Assembly (NCBI GenBank): GCA_029263475.1
Contig: JAJCXK010000076.1
Span: 1 to 64,000 of the forward strand
DNA from: Candidatus Nitrosopumilus sp.
GTDB lineage: Archaea > Thermoproteota > Nitrososphaeria > Nitrososphaerales > Nitrosopumilaceae
DNA length: 64,000 bases
Direction of reading: 5' to 3'
In this document: positions 16,939-26,377 of the stretch, one piece after another
Numbering within the stretch: position 1 is the first letter of the stretch
Layout: every line of letters starts with the position of its first letter
The notes under the pieces: model-generated
Seen by the model: only the letters and a program-made list of their open reading frames with translations
Databases searched by the model: none
What the model was told of the DNA's origin: nothing
Position numbers and translations under genes: made by a program

Positions 16939-17859
16939 ATGATTACAGTTTTAGCAGGCGGAACAGGTTCGGTTAAGCTTGTCAGAGGATTGGTTGCACA
17001 AGAATCCAAGGTAAATGTAATTAGCAATGTTGGAGACAATTACTGGCTTTACGGACTTTACGTATGTCCAGATATTGATACAATAATTTACGGTTTAGCT
17101 GATCTTCTCGATCAAGAAAGAGGATGGGGAATGAAAAAAGATACATTCAACTTTTTACGTCAAATGGAGGTTTTTGGAGAAGAGACATGGTTCAGAGTTG
17201 GAGACAGAGATGCTGCCACACATCTGATTAGGACAAACATGCTAAAAAATGGAAAGAATCTAAGCGACATTACAAAGTGGATGTGTGAAAAATTTGCAGT
17301 TACCGCAAACATCATACCAGTTACAGATAACAGTATTGAAACTAGAATTACCACGGATAAAGGAGAATTACATTTACAGGAATACTGGGTCAAGCACAGA
17401 GGAAAAGATCCGGTGGAGGGAATCCAATACATTGGTGCAGACAAAGCCCGCCCAAATCCTGAAGCAATCAATGCAATTCACGATGCAGAAATGGTAATTT
17501 TGGCCCCTGGCAACCCACTAACATCAATTGGACCAATGCTTCAGATTAAAGGAATTAGAAAGGAGCTATCAAAAATGAAAAAGAAAGTAGTTGCAATCAG
17601 TCCACTCATAGGAGATGATGCAATCAGCGGTCCAGCAGCAAAATACATGCAAGCGGCAGGAATCGAATCCAACGCATACGGATTGGCAAAAATGTATTCC
17701 GATGTGTGTTCAAACATTATTGTCGACACTAAAGACAAATCGTTGGTAAAGAAGATTCAGAGTTTGGATATGAAGGTGTTTGAAACAAAAATCACCATGA
17801 AAAATAAAATAGCCGAGGACGCGTTGGCAAATTTCATTCTAAAACAAGTGCACGTGTAA
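16939..17859 (+). CDS. cofD: 2-phospho-L-lactate transferase (coenzyme F420 synthesis)
   Basis: The 306-residue product begins with the family's nucleotide/phosphate-binding loop ITVLAGGTGSVKLVRGL. It also has NVGDNYWLYGLYVCPDIDT and ILAPGNPLTSIGPML, all typical of CofD (UPF0052/CofD-like superfamily, true CofD branch). CofD joins the activated lactyl (or PEP-derived) group to 7,8-didemethyl-8-hydroxy-5-deazariboflavin to give F420-0. The start was chosen at ATG 16939 because of AAAGGAG upstream. It is followed after one base by cofC, and the deazaflavin genes cofG-cofH are also in this window (38.1-40.5 kb). Confidence 0.95.
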   Translation: MITVLAGGTGSVKLVRGLVAQESKVNVISNVGDNYWLYGLYVCPDIDTIIYGLADLLDQERGWGMKKDTFNFLRQMEVFGEETWFRVGDRDAATHLIRTNMLKNGKNLSDITKWMCEKFAVTANIIPVTDNSIETRITTDKGELHLQEYWVKHRGKDPVEGIQYIGADKARPNPEAINAIHDAEMVILAPGNPLTSIGPMLQIKGIRKELSKMKKKVVAISPLIGDDAISGPAAKYMQAAGIESNAYGLAKMYSDVCSNIIVDTKDKSLVKKIQSLDMKVFETKITMKNKIAEDALANFILKQVHV

Positions 17860-17860
17860 T

Positions 17861-18499
17861 TTGAAAATAGCTGCAATAATTCCAGTAAAGACATTCTCTA
17901 ATGCAAAAACTCGCTTGGATTTACCCCCCAAGCAAGTAGAGCATTTGTGCAAGGTGATGCTTGAAGAAATTCTATATACGATATCCATATCACCACACAT
18001 AGAAAAAACAATCATAGTTACCAAAGAAGAAAAAGCGATAGAGATTGGAAAAAAGTTTGACGCGGTTATCATCAGGGATGAAAAAGAGGAAAGCGTGAAC
18101 AGTGCAGTTGCCTTGGCAGATAAATATCTCTTGAAAAACGATTTTCATGCATCAATAGTATTTCCTCAAGATATACCATTCATCAAAACTCAAGATATTG
18201 ATTTTATGCTAAACTACAAAACTCATCCAAATTTTGCAATCATCGTACCATCAAGAAGATTTGATGGGACCAATGCACTTGTAAGAATGCCAATAGATTT
18301 GATGAAAACGCATTATGATGAGGACAGCTACAAAATTCACATGAACACTGCCAAAGAACATACGCTAAATGTTGCAATGGTTTTTGTAAAAAGAATAATG
18401 CTAGACATTGACAATGCAGAAGATCTTAAGTTTGCCCTGGATCAAAATGAGAAACCAGAGATCAGAGATAAAATTAAAAAAATTATCGAATTCAGCTAA
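17861..18499 (+). CDS. cofC: 2-phospho-L-lactate (or PEP) guanylyltransferase
   Basis: A 212-residue nucleotidyltransferase. The N-terminus AAIIPVKTFSNAKTRLD matches the CofC/FbiD start, with the Lys-x-Lys/Arg sites for GTP. The central FPQDIPFIKTQDID equals the family's acidic metal site (usually GDxP). It activates the phospholactate or phosphoenolpyruvate used by CofD, so the two form an operon for F420 side-chain assembly. It starts with TTG 17861, one base after the cofD stop, which implies coupled translation. Confidence 0.93.
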   Translation: MKIAAIIPVKTFSNAKTRLDLPPKQVEHLCKVMLEEILYTISISPHIEKTIIVTKEEKAIEIGKKFDAVIIRDEKEESVNSAVALADKYLLKNDFHASIVFPQDIPFIKTQDIDFMLNYKTHPNFAIIVPSRRFDGTNALVRMPIDLMKTHYDEDSYKIHMNTAKEHTLNVAMVFVKRIMLDIDNAEDLKFALDQNEKPEIRDKIKKIIEFS

Positions 18500-18553
18500 A
18501 AAATACATTTTAGAAACAATAGATTTCAATTTAGTCAATAATCACCAACAAGG

Positions 18554-18584
18554 TTATATACGATTATTTTAAAAATTTAAATAT
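18554..18584 (+). promoter_or_regulatory. Candidate tfb promoter
   Basis: Two TATA-like stretches precede tfb: TTATATA (18554-18560) and TTTAAATAT (18576-18584). The second sits about 30 bp before ATG 18611 and suits a leaderless transcript; the first would give a leader of about 25-30 nt. Confidence 0.4.
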
Positions 18585-18610
18585 CATCATAAAAGGCTTT
18601 GAAAGATAAA

Positions 18611-19519
18611 ATGGTTAAAACTGACAATTCAAAAGACAGATGTCCAAGGTGTGGAAAGGGCTCAATAGTAACAGATGCCAATACAGGTGAAAATTTTTGC
18701 GGCAAATGTGGATTTGTAATTACTGACAAGACCGAAGAATCAGGACCAGAATGGAGATCGTTTTCAAACGAGGGGGAAAACAAGAGCAGAGCAGGAGTTC
18801 CGACATCACTAGCAATGCATGACATGGGATTATCCACCATCATCAATCCTCAAAACAGAGATGCAACTGGAAAACCTCTGACTGCAGCAATGAAAAGTAC
18901 AATTGAAAGGCTCAGGACGTGGGATAGCAGAAGCCAGGTTCACGAACCAGTGGATAGGAATTTTCGACAGGCATTCAGTGAGTTAGATAGACTGAAAGAC
19001 AAACTAGCTGTAGGAGATTCAGTGATAGAAAAGGCAGCATATATTTACAGAAAGGCACTTGAAAAAGGCTTAGTCAGAGGCCGTTCCATATCAGCACTTA
19101 TCGCATCGGCATTATACGCGGCTTGCAGAGATACTGAGACACCAAGAACACTAAAAGACATAGGACAGGCAAGCAACATTAAACGAAAAGATATTGCAAG
19201 GTGCTACAGGTTATTGCTAAGAGAATTAAATCTCAAGATGCCAGTAGTTAATCCAGTAAAATGTATATCAAGAATTGCAAGTAAAGCTGGATTGTCTGAG
19301 AAAACAAAAAGAAAGGCTACAAAAATTTTGCAGACTGCAGAAGAACAGAAGACATCTGCAGGTAAAGATCCAATGGGATTGGCTGCGGCTGCACTTTATG
19401 TTGCATGCGTGACAAACGGCGAAAACAAAACACAACGAGATGTGGCAGAAGCTGCAGGAGTGACCGAAGTTACAATCAGAAACAGGTACAAAGGATTGAA
19501 GGTAGCTCTAAATCTATAA
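18611..19519 (+). CDS. tfb: Transcription initiation factor TFB (TFIIB)
   Basis: The 302-residue archaeal TFIIB homologue. The N-terminal zinc ribbon has Cys11, Cys14, Cys30 and Cys33 (CPRCGKG and FCGKCG). The B-finger/reader region contains GPEWRSF. Two cyclin-like repeats follow, from about residue 100 and about 200 (IEKAAYIYRKAL; DPMGLAAAALYVAC). TFB bridges TBP-bound promoters and RNA polymerase. ATG 18611 is preferred over the TTG four codons upstream. Thaumarchaea often carry several TFBs; only this one is here. Its end overlaps the convergent protease gene by 6 bp. Confidence 0.95.
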   Translation: MVKTDNSKDRCPRCGKGSIVTDANTGENFCGKCGFVITDKTEESGPEWRSFSNEGENKSRAGVPTSLAMHDMGLSTIINPQNRDATGKPLTAAMKSTIERLRTWDSRSQVHEPVDRNFRQAFSELDRLKDKLAVGDSVIEKAAYIYRKALEKGLVRGRSISALIASALYAACRDTETPRTLKDIGQASNIKRKDIARCYRLLLRELNLKMPVVNPVKCISRIASKAGLSEKTKRKATKILQTAEEQKTSAGKDPMGLAAAALYVACVTNGENKTQRDVAEAAGVTEVTIRNRYKGLKVALNL

Positions 19520-20497
19520 CGCCTTTTCTTTGGTTGAAAGAAATCTTTGCGCAATTAAAATACAAATTGAAAAAATACCTGAAACCAAAAATAAAATCTC
19601 CAACGAAGACATAAGAGGATGTGAAAATGCGTCATGAATCGAGATGGAATTTATCTGAGAAAGAAGACCAACGTACGAAAATACAACATAATTGGTAGTC
19701 CAATGAATCAAGAGAGAGGTGACAAAGCCGTATCTAAGATAAACCCACCCCAGAATGATCCCACTAGCTGTGGCCTGAGCAAATTTCCCCCCGCTCCATG
19801 AATCTTCAAATGCTATGTGTGCAAAACCAAATAGAAAACCTACAAAAACTATCAAAAAAACAGCTTTTTTAGCACCATATGTATTGAGATTGGCAGGATT
19901 CCACAGGCATCCAACAAAATATCTTACAGAAGATTTACTTGCATAAAGGGCAAAAAAAGGAATTCCAGTCAAAAGCACACGAAATACAAACTCTTCAACG
20001 AGAGGAGCCAGACTGACGTAAAAAAATTGAATCAGATCATTATCAGTGGCTGGCGGAATGATTTCAATTCCGAAACCTTCCTGCACAAAATTGATCAATG
20101 CAGAGATGAAAATTAAGATCGAAAACCATTTTGTGACTCCAATCATATAGTTTAATCCAACATCATATTTTCCAAACGAGATAATCGAGGATAGAGTTTT
20201 CAAAAATCCGGATTTTGGACCCAGTGTTGCAACAACAAAGATTGCAAGATAAAATACCCATAAAACAACAAACGCATCACCCACACCAACATCTGCATAT
20301 GATTGATGCCAGTCGGTTCCAGCAAAAATATTCAAATGGGTTAAAGGATATTCATAGTTGATATCGCCTCCAATTGCAGTTTCAAAAACAACATACATTC
20401 CAATTGGAAAAGAAATAAGCAGCAGGCCAAAAAGCACAGAAAGTAATGCCGTAAACGGAATTCCAAGTAATTGTAATATTTTATTTGAAATTTCCAA
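19514..20497 (-). CDS. CPBP-family (CAAX/Abi) intramembrane metalloprotease
   Basis: A 327-residue membrane protein with about eight helices. It has the three CPBP motifs: Glu168-Glu169-x3-Arg173 in LVEEFVFRV, Phe-x3-His227 in FGFAH, and His265 in LLIHWTTNY. The family includes CAAX prenyl endopeptidase Rce1 and bacteriocin-immunity proteases; archaeal members are of unknown target. The intervening segment holds a Gly/Trp-rich loop before the last helices. It is downstream of aIF1 on the same strand with 6 bp between. Confidence 0.87.
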   Translation of the reverse strand: MEISNKILQLLGIPFTALLSVLFGLLLISFPIGMYVVFETAIGGDINYEYPLTHLNIFAGTDWHQSYADVGVGDAFVVLWVFYLAIFVVATLGPKSGFLKTLSSIISFGKYDVGLNYMIGVTKWFSILIFISALINFVQEGFGIEIIPPATDNDLIQFFYVSLAPLVEEFVFRVLLTGIPFFALYASKSSVRYFVGCLWNPANLNTYGAKKAVFLIVFVGFLFGFAHIAFEDSWSGGKFAQATASGIILGWVYLRYGFVTSLLIHWTTNYVVFSYVGLLSQINSISIHDAFSHPLMSSLEILFLVSGIFSICILIAQRFLSTKEKAL

Positions 20498-20503
20498 TTT
20501 GGT

Positions 20504-20812
20504 TTAGTGAAGTTCTATAGTGTCTGCAGCAAATCCCAAATTAATCAAGGTGTCTTTGATTGTATCCCTATGATCACCCTGTAAGAAGATATAGCCTTCT
20601 TTTGCAGTTCCTCCACACGCATACTTGTTCTTTAGTTCCTTTGCAACAGTCTCCAAATTATTTAGCTTAGGATCCAGTCCCTCAATCATGGTCCCCTTTT
20701 TCTTAAATCTTCTAGTCTCTAATCGAATAATGATTTTGGTGCTATCTTTTGCTAGTTCGCCACATGCACACAGATCTTCAGGGAGTCCACAAGTATTACA
20801 AATTACTGCCAT
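20504..20812 (-). CDS. Translation initiation factor aIF1 (SUI1)
   Basis: A 102-residue SUI1-family protein. An N-terminal Cys cluster (Cys5, Cys8, Cys14, Cys16 in CNTCGLPEDLCACG) is common in archaeal aIF1. The SUI1 core follows: IIIRLETRRFKKKGTMIEGL, then KYACGGTAKEGYIFLQGDHR. aIF1 promotes start-codon selection on the 30S subunit. Its length and motifs are normal. Confidence 0.95.
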   Translation of the reverse strand: MAVICNTCGLPEDLCACGELAKDSTKIIIRLETRRFKKKGTMIEGLDPKLNNLETVAKELKNKYACGGTAKEGYIFLQGDHRDTIKDTLINLGFAADTIELH

Positions 20813-20901
20813 ACGTTCGAAATAAATTCAATTATTCATACTATTAAGCCTTCTTTGAATGAAGATAAAAAATCAAAAATGGGCTGATTTTTTAGAATGA
20901 A

Positions 20902-21243
20902 ATGAAAGAAAAAGCAATGAAAAATGAACTTACAAAAAAAGCTGCAGAAATGCTGCTAAACGGTGCAACATTACTCAGTGAACCATGTCCATATTGTAAA
21001 GGAGTAAGAGTGATGAAAGACGGACATGCATTGTGCATCAATTGTGGTCGTGAGCCTGAAAAAAAAGAGATACCAGGTAAGCAATTACCAGACAGCCCCA
21101 TGTCGCCAATCAAGCAAGTTCTACAGAAAAAAATGTCAAGTCTATCAAAAGAATTAGAGAACGAAACTGATCCAGGTAAACAACAAAGTATTCTAAAAAC
21201 CATCAATTCAGTGCTAGAAACGATGGAAAAAATCAAGGATTGA
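20902..21243 (+). CDS. Zinc-ribbon protein of the Sjogren/scleroderma autoantigen-1 family
   Basis: A 113-residue protein with a helical N-terminus (KKAAEMLLNGATLLSE) and a zinc ribbon (CPYCKGVRVMKDGHALCINCG: Cys at about 31, 34, 48, 51). It ends in a long helical, charged region. This is the layout of the archaeal SSSCA1/p27 autoantigen family (UPF0148), whose role is unknown. Met1 at 20902 was taken; another ATG at 20897 is out of frame. Sec61-beta lies 41 bp downstream. Confidence 0.85.
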   Translation: MKEKAMKNELTKKAAEMLLNGATLLSEPCPYCKGVRVMKDGHALCINCGREPEKKEIPGKQLPDSPMSPIKQVLQKKMSSLSKELENETDPGKQQSILKTINSVLETMEKIKD

Positions 21244-21284
21244 CGATAAAGTTTTTATGTTAAAATTTGTGACGACGTACTGTA

Positions 21285-21449
21285 ATGGCAGATAAAAAGT
21301 CAGCACCACTCCCAGCATCAAGCGGAGGATTAATGAGATTCTTTGAGGATGAAACAAAAGGATTCAGAATAGATCCAAAAATAGTGGTGACAATTCCCAT
21401 TAGCTTAATTGTAGTTTCATGGGTAATCGACATATTTCTAGCTCCGTGA
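21285..21449 (+). CDS. secG: Preprotein translocase subunit Sec61-beta (SecG)
   Basis: A 54-residue protein with the archaeal Sec61-beta plan. The N-terminus is polar (MADKKSAPLPASSGGLMRFF), followed by the family signature DETKGFRIDPKIV and then one C-terminal membrane helix. It is the small subunit of the SecYE-beta channel. It is easily missed because of its size. Its 3' end is 7 bp from the DUF2070 gene. Confidence 0.92.
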   Translation: MADKKSAPLPASSGGLMRFFEDETKGFRIDPKIVVTIPISLIVVSWVIDIFLAP

Positions 21450-21456
21450 AGGAACA

Positions 21457-23205
21457 ATGGAAAAAGATCCAGACGACGTTTCAAAAATCCACAATAGATT
21501 CTCCCTCACCCTAGTCAATCCCTCATCAAAATATTTTTCACTTGTAGTATCGCTGATAGTGGCCACGGTCACAGTTCTTGCAACATATTTCGGCTACCTG
21601 TCAAATTTGGGCTTTGAACAAAATTGGTACAGAATTCCACTAGTTCTAGTGGTGCTAATATTGACACAGCTGTTGGATTCGCGATTTTCAAAGAAAAAAG
21701 AATATTCAAAATCACTACATTCATCCCTATTTGGAAACATGCTATGGACAGTTACACTGCTAATGGGAATTCTGTCAAGCATAGTTTTGTCTAAAGATTT
21801 AGAATTATTCTTTGTAACTTTTGGATTACTTCTTTTTGCAAGTTTTAGAATAGGGATTTACACAACAACTCTGGGAGCAAGCCTCAAAAAAGCATGGGCA
21901 ATTTGCTTTATTCAACCGCTTGCAATGTACTTGGTATTGATTCCACATGATATGTGGTTTTCAATACTCAGCGAACCGATAGGATTAGCATATGGAATAT
22001 CTTTTCTAATAATCGCAAGCTCATGGTCGGTTATCACAGACAGAGCAGGAAGACCAGGTATGGAGAGTACTCACAAAACAATTCAGGCATATCTAGCATC
22101 ACAAGGAAATGACTTTGAAGATGCTGAAAAACTCATGGAGCAGCATTCAAGTGAAACCAAAGTATCCACATCACAGATAAAGTTCACACCAAATAATGGT
22201 GATAAAGAATTTTCAATAGTCCTACCAGGCATACATCCAGGACCATATCACCCCGTAGGAGGAAGCAACATACCCTACATGATATACAAGAATTTGTCAT
22301 CATCAGCTATGGTATTGCACAGCATATCAGATCATGCATTAAATCTTCCATCAAGAAAAGAAGTTGATAAGTACCTAAAAAAATTAGAAGACAGCGAAGT
22401 CAAAGAAAAGGGGATTAGATGTACAGAACCAGTAACAATTCAAGTGAACAAAGCAAGGGTCACAGGATTACTTTTTGAAAACAATCCACTGTTATTTTTA
22501 TCATTATCACCACACGGAATGGAGGACATACCAAGCTATATGAAAACGGAAATTACACAACATGCAAAAAATCAAAACTATGCAAAAACGATGATCGTCG
22601 ATTGTCACAACGCCATGGGTGAAGAAATATCCAAGAAGGACGGTGAAGACATGCTAAAGGCCGCTAAATCATGTCTTGATTCACTCATTGTAAAAGATAG
22701 ATTTCCCGTAGAATTTGGCTATGCAAATACTGAAGACATGGACGTATGGACAGAAGATCTTGGAATGGGAGGTCTTGGAATCCTTTGCCTGAAAATAAAT
22801 GATAAAAAATACTTTCTAGGATGGGCAGATTCCAACAACATGGAAAACGGCGTAAGAGAGAAGATTGTAGATACATTTGCAAAAAGAGACCATCATCTAA
22901 TTGAGATATGCACATCAGATACGCATTACTCTCCGGTAAAAGCCAGAAATCGAAATGGGTATTATCAACTAGGATTGATTACAAGTGCGGATAAACTTTC
23001 CAAATGGTTCTTTGAAATTGCAAGAAGTGCAGAGACAAAAACTATGCCAACAAAATTTGAAATCCTCGAGAATGAAACAAACGTGAAAGTGATGGGTCAG
23101 AGCATATATCAGGATTATTCTAAGGCGTTGGATAATTCATTAAAAATAACCAAAGTATTCGTAATAGGAGGCGTGATCTTTTTTACAACTAGTCTTTTTC
23201 TATAG
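21457..23205 (+). CDS. DUF2070 family membrane protein
   Basis: A 582-residue protein with six or seven membrane helices in the first 190 residues and a large soluble C-terminal domain, the layout of archaeal DUF2070. The soluble part has conserved-looking histidines and acids: PGIHPGPYHPVGGSN, VDCHNAMGEE and CTSDTHYSPV. These resemble a metallohydrolase site (His-Pro-Gly-Pro; Asp-Cys-His; Ser-Asp-Thr-His). A last hydrophobic helix closes the chain. The family's function is not established. It overlaps the convergent nuclease gene by 17 bp. Confidence 0.85.
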   Translation: MEKDPDDVSKIHNRFSLTLVNPSSKYFSLVVSLIVATVTVLATYFGYLSNLGFEQNWYRIPLVLVVLILTQLLDSRFSKKKEYSKSLHSSLFGNMLWTVTLLMGILSSIVLSKDLELFFVTFGLLLFASFRIGIYTTTLGASLKKAWAICFIQPLAMYLVLIPHDMWFSILSEPIGLAYGISFLIIASSWSVITDRAGRPGMESTHKTIQAYLASQGNDFEDAEKLMEQHSSETKVSTSQIKFTPNNGDKEFSIVLPGIHPGPYHPVGGSNIPYMIYKNLSSSAMVLHSISDHALNLPSRKEVDKYLKKLEDSEVKEKGIRCTEPVTIQVNKARVTGLLFENNPLLFLSLSPHGMEDIPSYMKTEITQHAKNQNYAKTMIVDCHNAMGEEISKKDGEDMLKAAKSCLDSLIVKDRFPVEFGYANTEDMDVWTEDLGMGGLGILCLKINDKKYFLGWADSNNMENGVREKIVDTFAKRDHHLIEICTSDTHYSPVKARNRNGYYQLGLITSADKLSKWFFEIARSAETKTMPTKFEILENETNVKVMGQSIYQDYSKALDNSLKITKVFVIGGVIFFTTSLFL

Positions 23206-23875
23206 TTTTCATCTTGTCAATATTACCATAAAACTCATCTACGAATGAAGAGAATTGGAAAATTGGCACAATAGGGACATTTTCAATGAAATTTATCTTA
23301 TCTTGATACAAAGTCACAATTACAGGAACTGCAATTGCTCCAGGAGTTTTCTCAACATAGTGTTTTGTTCTTTCAATTTGTTTTTTCACAGCAGTAGCTA
23401 AAGACGATTGGCTATATCGCTTCCAATGTTTGCAGTCAATTAAAATTGCAATTCCTAACCTTATACCTACCACATCTATTTCCATGCGAGGTTTTGTCAG
23501 CATTAGGTTTTTGAGTACTGCAAAGTTTTTTGATGATAGAATTTCAGCGGTAAGCCCCTCAAAATCCCTCCAATTCAAAGCAATTGAAATTTCATCTATA
23601 GGATGACCTTTTTCAAGTAAACTCACGGCAATTTTCAATTTATCACTGTCTTCAAAAAAATATGAATCATTTTGTTTGGTTCCTATCCCATTCTTGATGA
23701 ATTCATCTAGAATTGTTTTGGATACACTGGAATCCAGGTTTGTGACAGTGGAAAAATCCTGAACAGATACACCTCCAGGAATTATTCCCTGTAATCCAAT
23801 CATCATTTTGGGATGTATTTTCAATTGGAATTTTTGCAACATGTTAGAAATATAGGTTTTCGGAGATAATAGCAT
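23189..23875 (-). CDS. Winged-helix plus PD-(D/E)XK nuclease-like protein
   Basis: A 228-residue protein. Residues 1-95 look like a helix-turn-helix region. From about 100, FEGLTAEILSSKNFAV begins a restriction-endonuclease-like (Mrr/PD-(D/E)XK) fold, with Asp134 in EIDVVG and Asp147-Cys-Lys149 in LIDCKHWKR as the likely metal/catalytic residues. Related archaeal proteins are annotated as restriction endonucleases or Holliday-junction-resolvase-like; no methyltransferase partner is beside it, so a housekeeping DNA-repair role is as likely as restriction. Starts at ATG 23875, divergent from the solute-binding protein. Confidence 0.75.
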   Translation of the reverse strand: MLLSPKTYISNMLQKFQLKIHPKMMIGLQGIIPGGVSVQDFSTVTNLDSSVSKTILDEFIKNGIGTKQNDSYFFEDSDKLKIAVSLLEKGHPIDEISIALNWRDFEGLTAEILSSKNFAVLKNLMLTKPRMEIDVVGIRLGIAILIDCKHWKRYSQSSLATAVKKQIERTKHYVEKTPGAIAVPVIVTLYQDKINFIENVPIVPIFQFSSFVDEFYGNIDKMKTIEKD

Positions 23876-23923
23876 CAGGGCATTGGGATATAGATTTTAT
23901 TATATGCCGTTGAAAGTGGGGTT

Positions 23924-26377
23924 ATGAAAAAACTGCTAGTTTCCATACTAGCTCTTTCAATTGCACTAGTAATACATAATGAAGCATTTGCAGAAAAAAA
24001 TACATTTTTTGATTCTGTAAAATTCATTCAGTATTTAGATGAAAATACGGCGTTAGAAGAGGTACGTAACGGAAATCTTGACACGTATTACTATACAATT
24101 TCACCAGATAGATTAGAAAACAGTCAGGACAAGAAAGGATTGCAAGTGTTTGACTCTACCGGAGGATCATACAGTATTTTAATCAACCCTGCAAAATCAG
24201 AAGAATACAATCCATTTTCAGACAAAGATATCAGATTTGCGTTAAACTACATGGTAGATAGAAAGTTGATAGTGAATGAACTGATGGGCGGATACGGTTC
24301 TCCAATCATATCATATTATGGCCCATCAGACCCAGAATACCTAACAGTGATTGAGCAACTTGAGACATTTAATTTCAAATACAATCCAGTATTCGCAAAT
24401 GAAATAATTTCAAGGGTTCTAAACGAACAAGGAGCAATCAAAAAAGAGGGCAAATGGCAAATGAATGAAAAGCCAATAGAAATCACCATATTCATAAGAA
24501 GTGATGATCCAGTTAGGAAATCAATCGGGGAAATATTAGCAACAGAATTAGAAAAAACAGGATTTACAGTTAGAAAAGATTTCGGGGATTTGAATAAAGC
24601 GTTTGTCGTAGTCTACGGTTCAAACCCATCGGATATAAAATGGAACTTGTACACAGAAAGCTGGGGACGCTCAGCATTTGTGAAATATGATTCAGTTGGA
24701 TTAGGACAGATGTATTCGCCATGGTTTTCAAACATGCCTGGATTCAATGATCCATCATATTGGAACTATGAAAACGACAAGTTGGACACACTTACCCAGA
24801 AAATATACACAGGTGATTTTGATAGTCAAGAACAAAGAACCAAGTTGATTCAAGAAGCCGTAGTAGAAGGAATTAATGAATCAGTTAGAATTTTCTTGGC
24901 CAGTAAAATTGATCAATATGTTGCCAATGAAAAAGTTATCGGCATAGTAAATGATTTCGGAGCTGGAGTTCCAAGCAGATTCACTCCAATCAATGCCAAA
25001 AGTGATCATGATGAGTTTGTTGTAGGAGTTAAACAGATCTATCAAGGAGCATGGAATCCAGTAATGGGACTAACAGATAGCTACAGTAGACACATCTGGG
25101 GAATAATTTCAGATCCTGCAACATTCAAACATCCATTTACTGGCGAAACGTTTCCAGTAAGAGCAACATGGGAAGTTGAATCTGAAGGGCCAGATGAAAA
25201 GATGAACATCCCTCAAGAGGCACAGATATGGAATGCAACACTGCAAAAATGGATAAATGTTGATGAAGGCTCACAGGCGACCAGTGTTGTGACATTTGAT
25301 TTTGAATTTGGTAATTGGCATAATGGAGAAAAGATGAACATGGATGACATTTTACATTCACTTTATTTCACAATAGAATGGGGAATACAAATTAATGAAA
25401 ACGACAAGACTTTCGACACAGAATTTACGCCAAGAGCTTCCCAAAGCATACAAACAATCATGGGAATAAATCCGATCGATGAGGATACGATCGAAGTATA
25501 TGTCAATTATTGGCATTTTGATGAAAAAGAAATAGCCGATTGGGCACAGATATGGAGTTCAATGCCATGGGAGATCACAGCAGCCATGGAAAAGGCAGTG
25601 ACGGATGGAAAAGTATCATTTTCAAGGTCTGGAGCCACAAGTAAAAATGTGGGCTGGCTATCGCTAATTATTCCAAATGATGCAAACATGATTAAAAATA
25701 ATTTACAAGAATTCAAAGAAACCAACCACATACCAAAATCAATTAGAGAAAACAATCAGAGTTCAGAATATGTCCAAAAGAGATATGATGCATCAATCAA
25801 ATGGATTGAAGCCAACAATCATGCAGTGATAAGTAACGGTCCATATTATCTGGAATCTTATTCGCCTGAATCAAGAACAATCAAAGTAAGTACGTTTGAA
25901 GATGAAGCATATCCATTCAAGAAAGGGACATGGAAAAACTTTGAAAAAGCTAAACTGCCCGCCATCAAAAAAATAGACATGAAGGAAATAATACAGCAAG
26001 GAGACAAACTGATTATCTCAGTGGTCACAGAAAATTCAGATCACGTGTTATATTTTTTGACAAATAGCAAAGGAATCATGATATCATCAAACATGATTAA
26101 ATTAAAAGAAGACAAAATATCCTTTGATATAATTTCAGATGACGTAGATAAATTAGAAGTAGGAGTAAACATCGTCAAAATATTCGCAATTTCAGATTCA
26201 GTGTCAAAGCCTGATTTTTATGAATCAAGATTCATTGTTACAGATAGCAGGACAGAATTACCAGTAAGCACTTATCAAAATGTGGAATTTTCCGAAAATA
26301 GTCAAGAGTATTGGATTTGGATCATTCCTATAATAGTGATTGTCGGAATTATGGCATATCTAAAGAAAAGAAACTAA
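23924..26377 (+). CDS. ABC-type peptide/solute-binding protein with C-terminal anchor
   Basis: An 817-residue family-5 extracellular solute-binding protein (OppA/DppA type). A signal peptide occupies residues 1-23 (ending AFAEK). The SBP_bac_5 core covers roughly 35-670, for example FSDKDIRFALNYMVDRK, where family members have the conserved R-A-x-x-x-A-I-D pattern. The C-terminal tail has a single membrane helix (WIWIIPIIVIVGIMAYL) and basic end that anchor it. It would bind oligopeptides or similar ligands. Permease and ATPase genes are not adjacent. The 4-bp overlap with tsr3 is convergent. Confidence 0.87.
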   Translation: MKKLLVSILALSIALVIHNEAFAEKNTFFDSVKFIQYLDENTALEEVRNGNLDTYYYTISPDRLENSQDKKGLQVFDSTGGSYSILINPAKSEEYNPFSDKDIRFALNYMVDRKLIVNELMGGYGSPIISYYGPSDPEYLTVIEQLETFNFKYNPVFANEIISRVLNEQGAIKKEGKWQMNEKPIEITIFIRSDDPVRKSIGEILATELEKTGFTVRKDFGDLNKAFVVVYGSNPSDIKWNLYTESWGRSAFVKYDSVGLGQMYSPWFSNMPGFNDPSYWNYENDKLDTLTQKIYTGDFDSQEQRTKLIQEAVVEGINESVRIFLASKIDQYVANEKVIGIVNDFGAGVPSRFTPINAKSDHDEFVVGVKQIYQGAWNPVMGLTDSYSRHIWGIISDPATFKHPFTGETFPVRATWEVESEGPDEKMNIPQEAQIWNATLQKWINVDEGSQATSVVTFDFEFGNWHNGEKMNMDDILHSLYFTIEWGIQINENDKTFDTEFTPRASQSIQTIMGINPIDEDTIEVYVNYWHFDEKEIADWAQIWSSMPWEITAAMEKAVTDGKVSFSRSGATSKNVGWLSLIIPNDANMIKNNLQEFKETNHIPKSIRENNQSSEYVQKRYDASIKWIEANNHAVISNGPYYLESYSPESRTIKVSTFEDEAYPFKKGTWKNFEKAKLPAIKKIDMKEIIQQGDKLIISVVTENSDHVLYFLTNSKGIMISSNMIKLKEDKISFDIISDDVDKLEVGVNIVKIFAISDSVSKPDFYESRFIVTDSRTELPVSTYQNVEFSENSQEYWIWIIPIIVIVGIMAYLKKRN

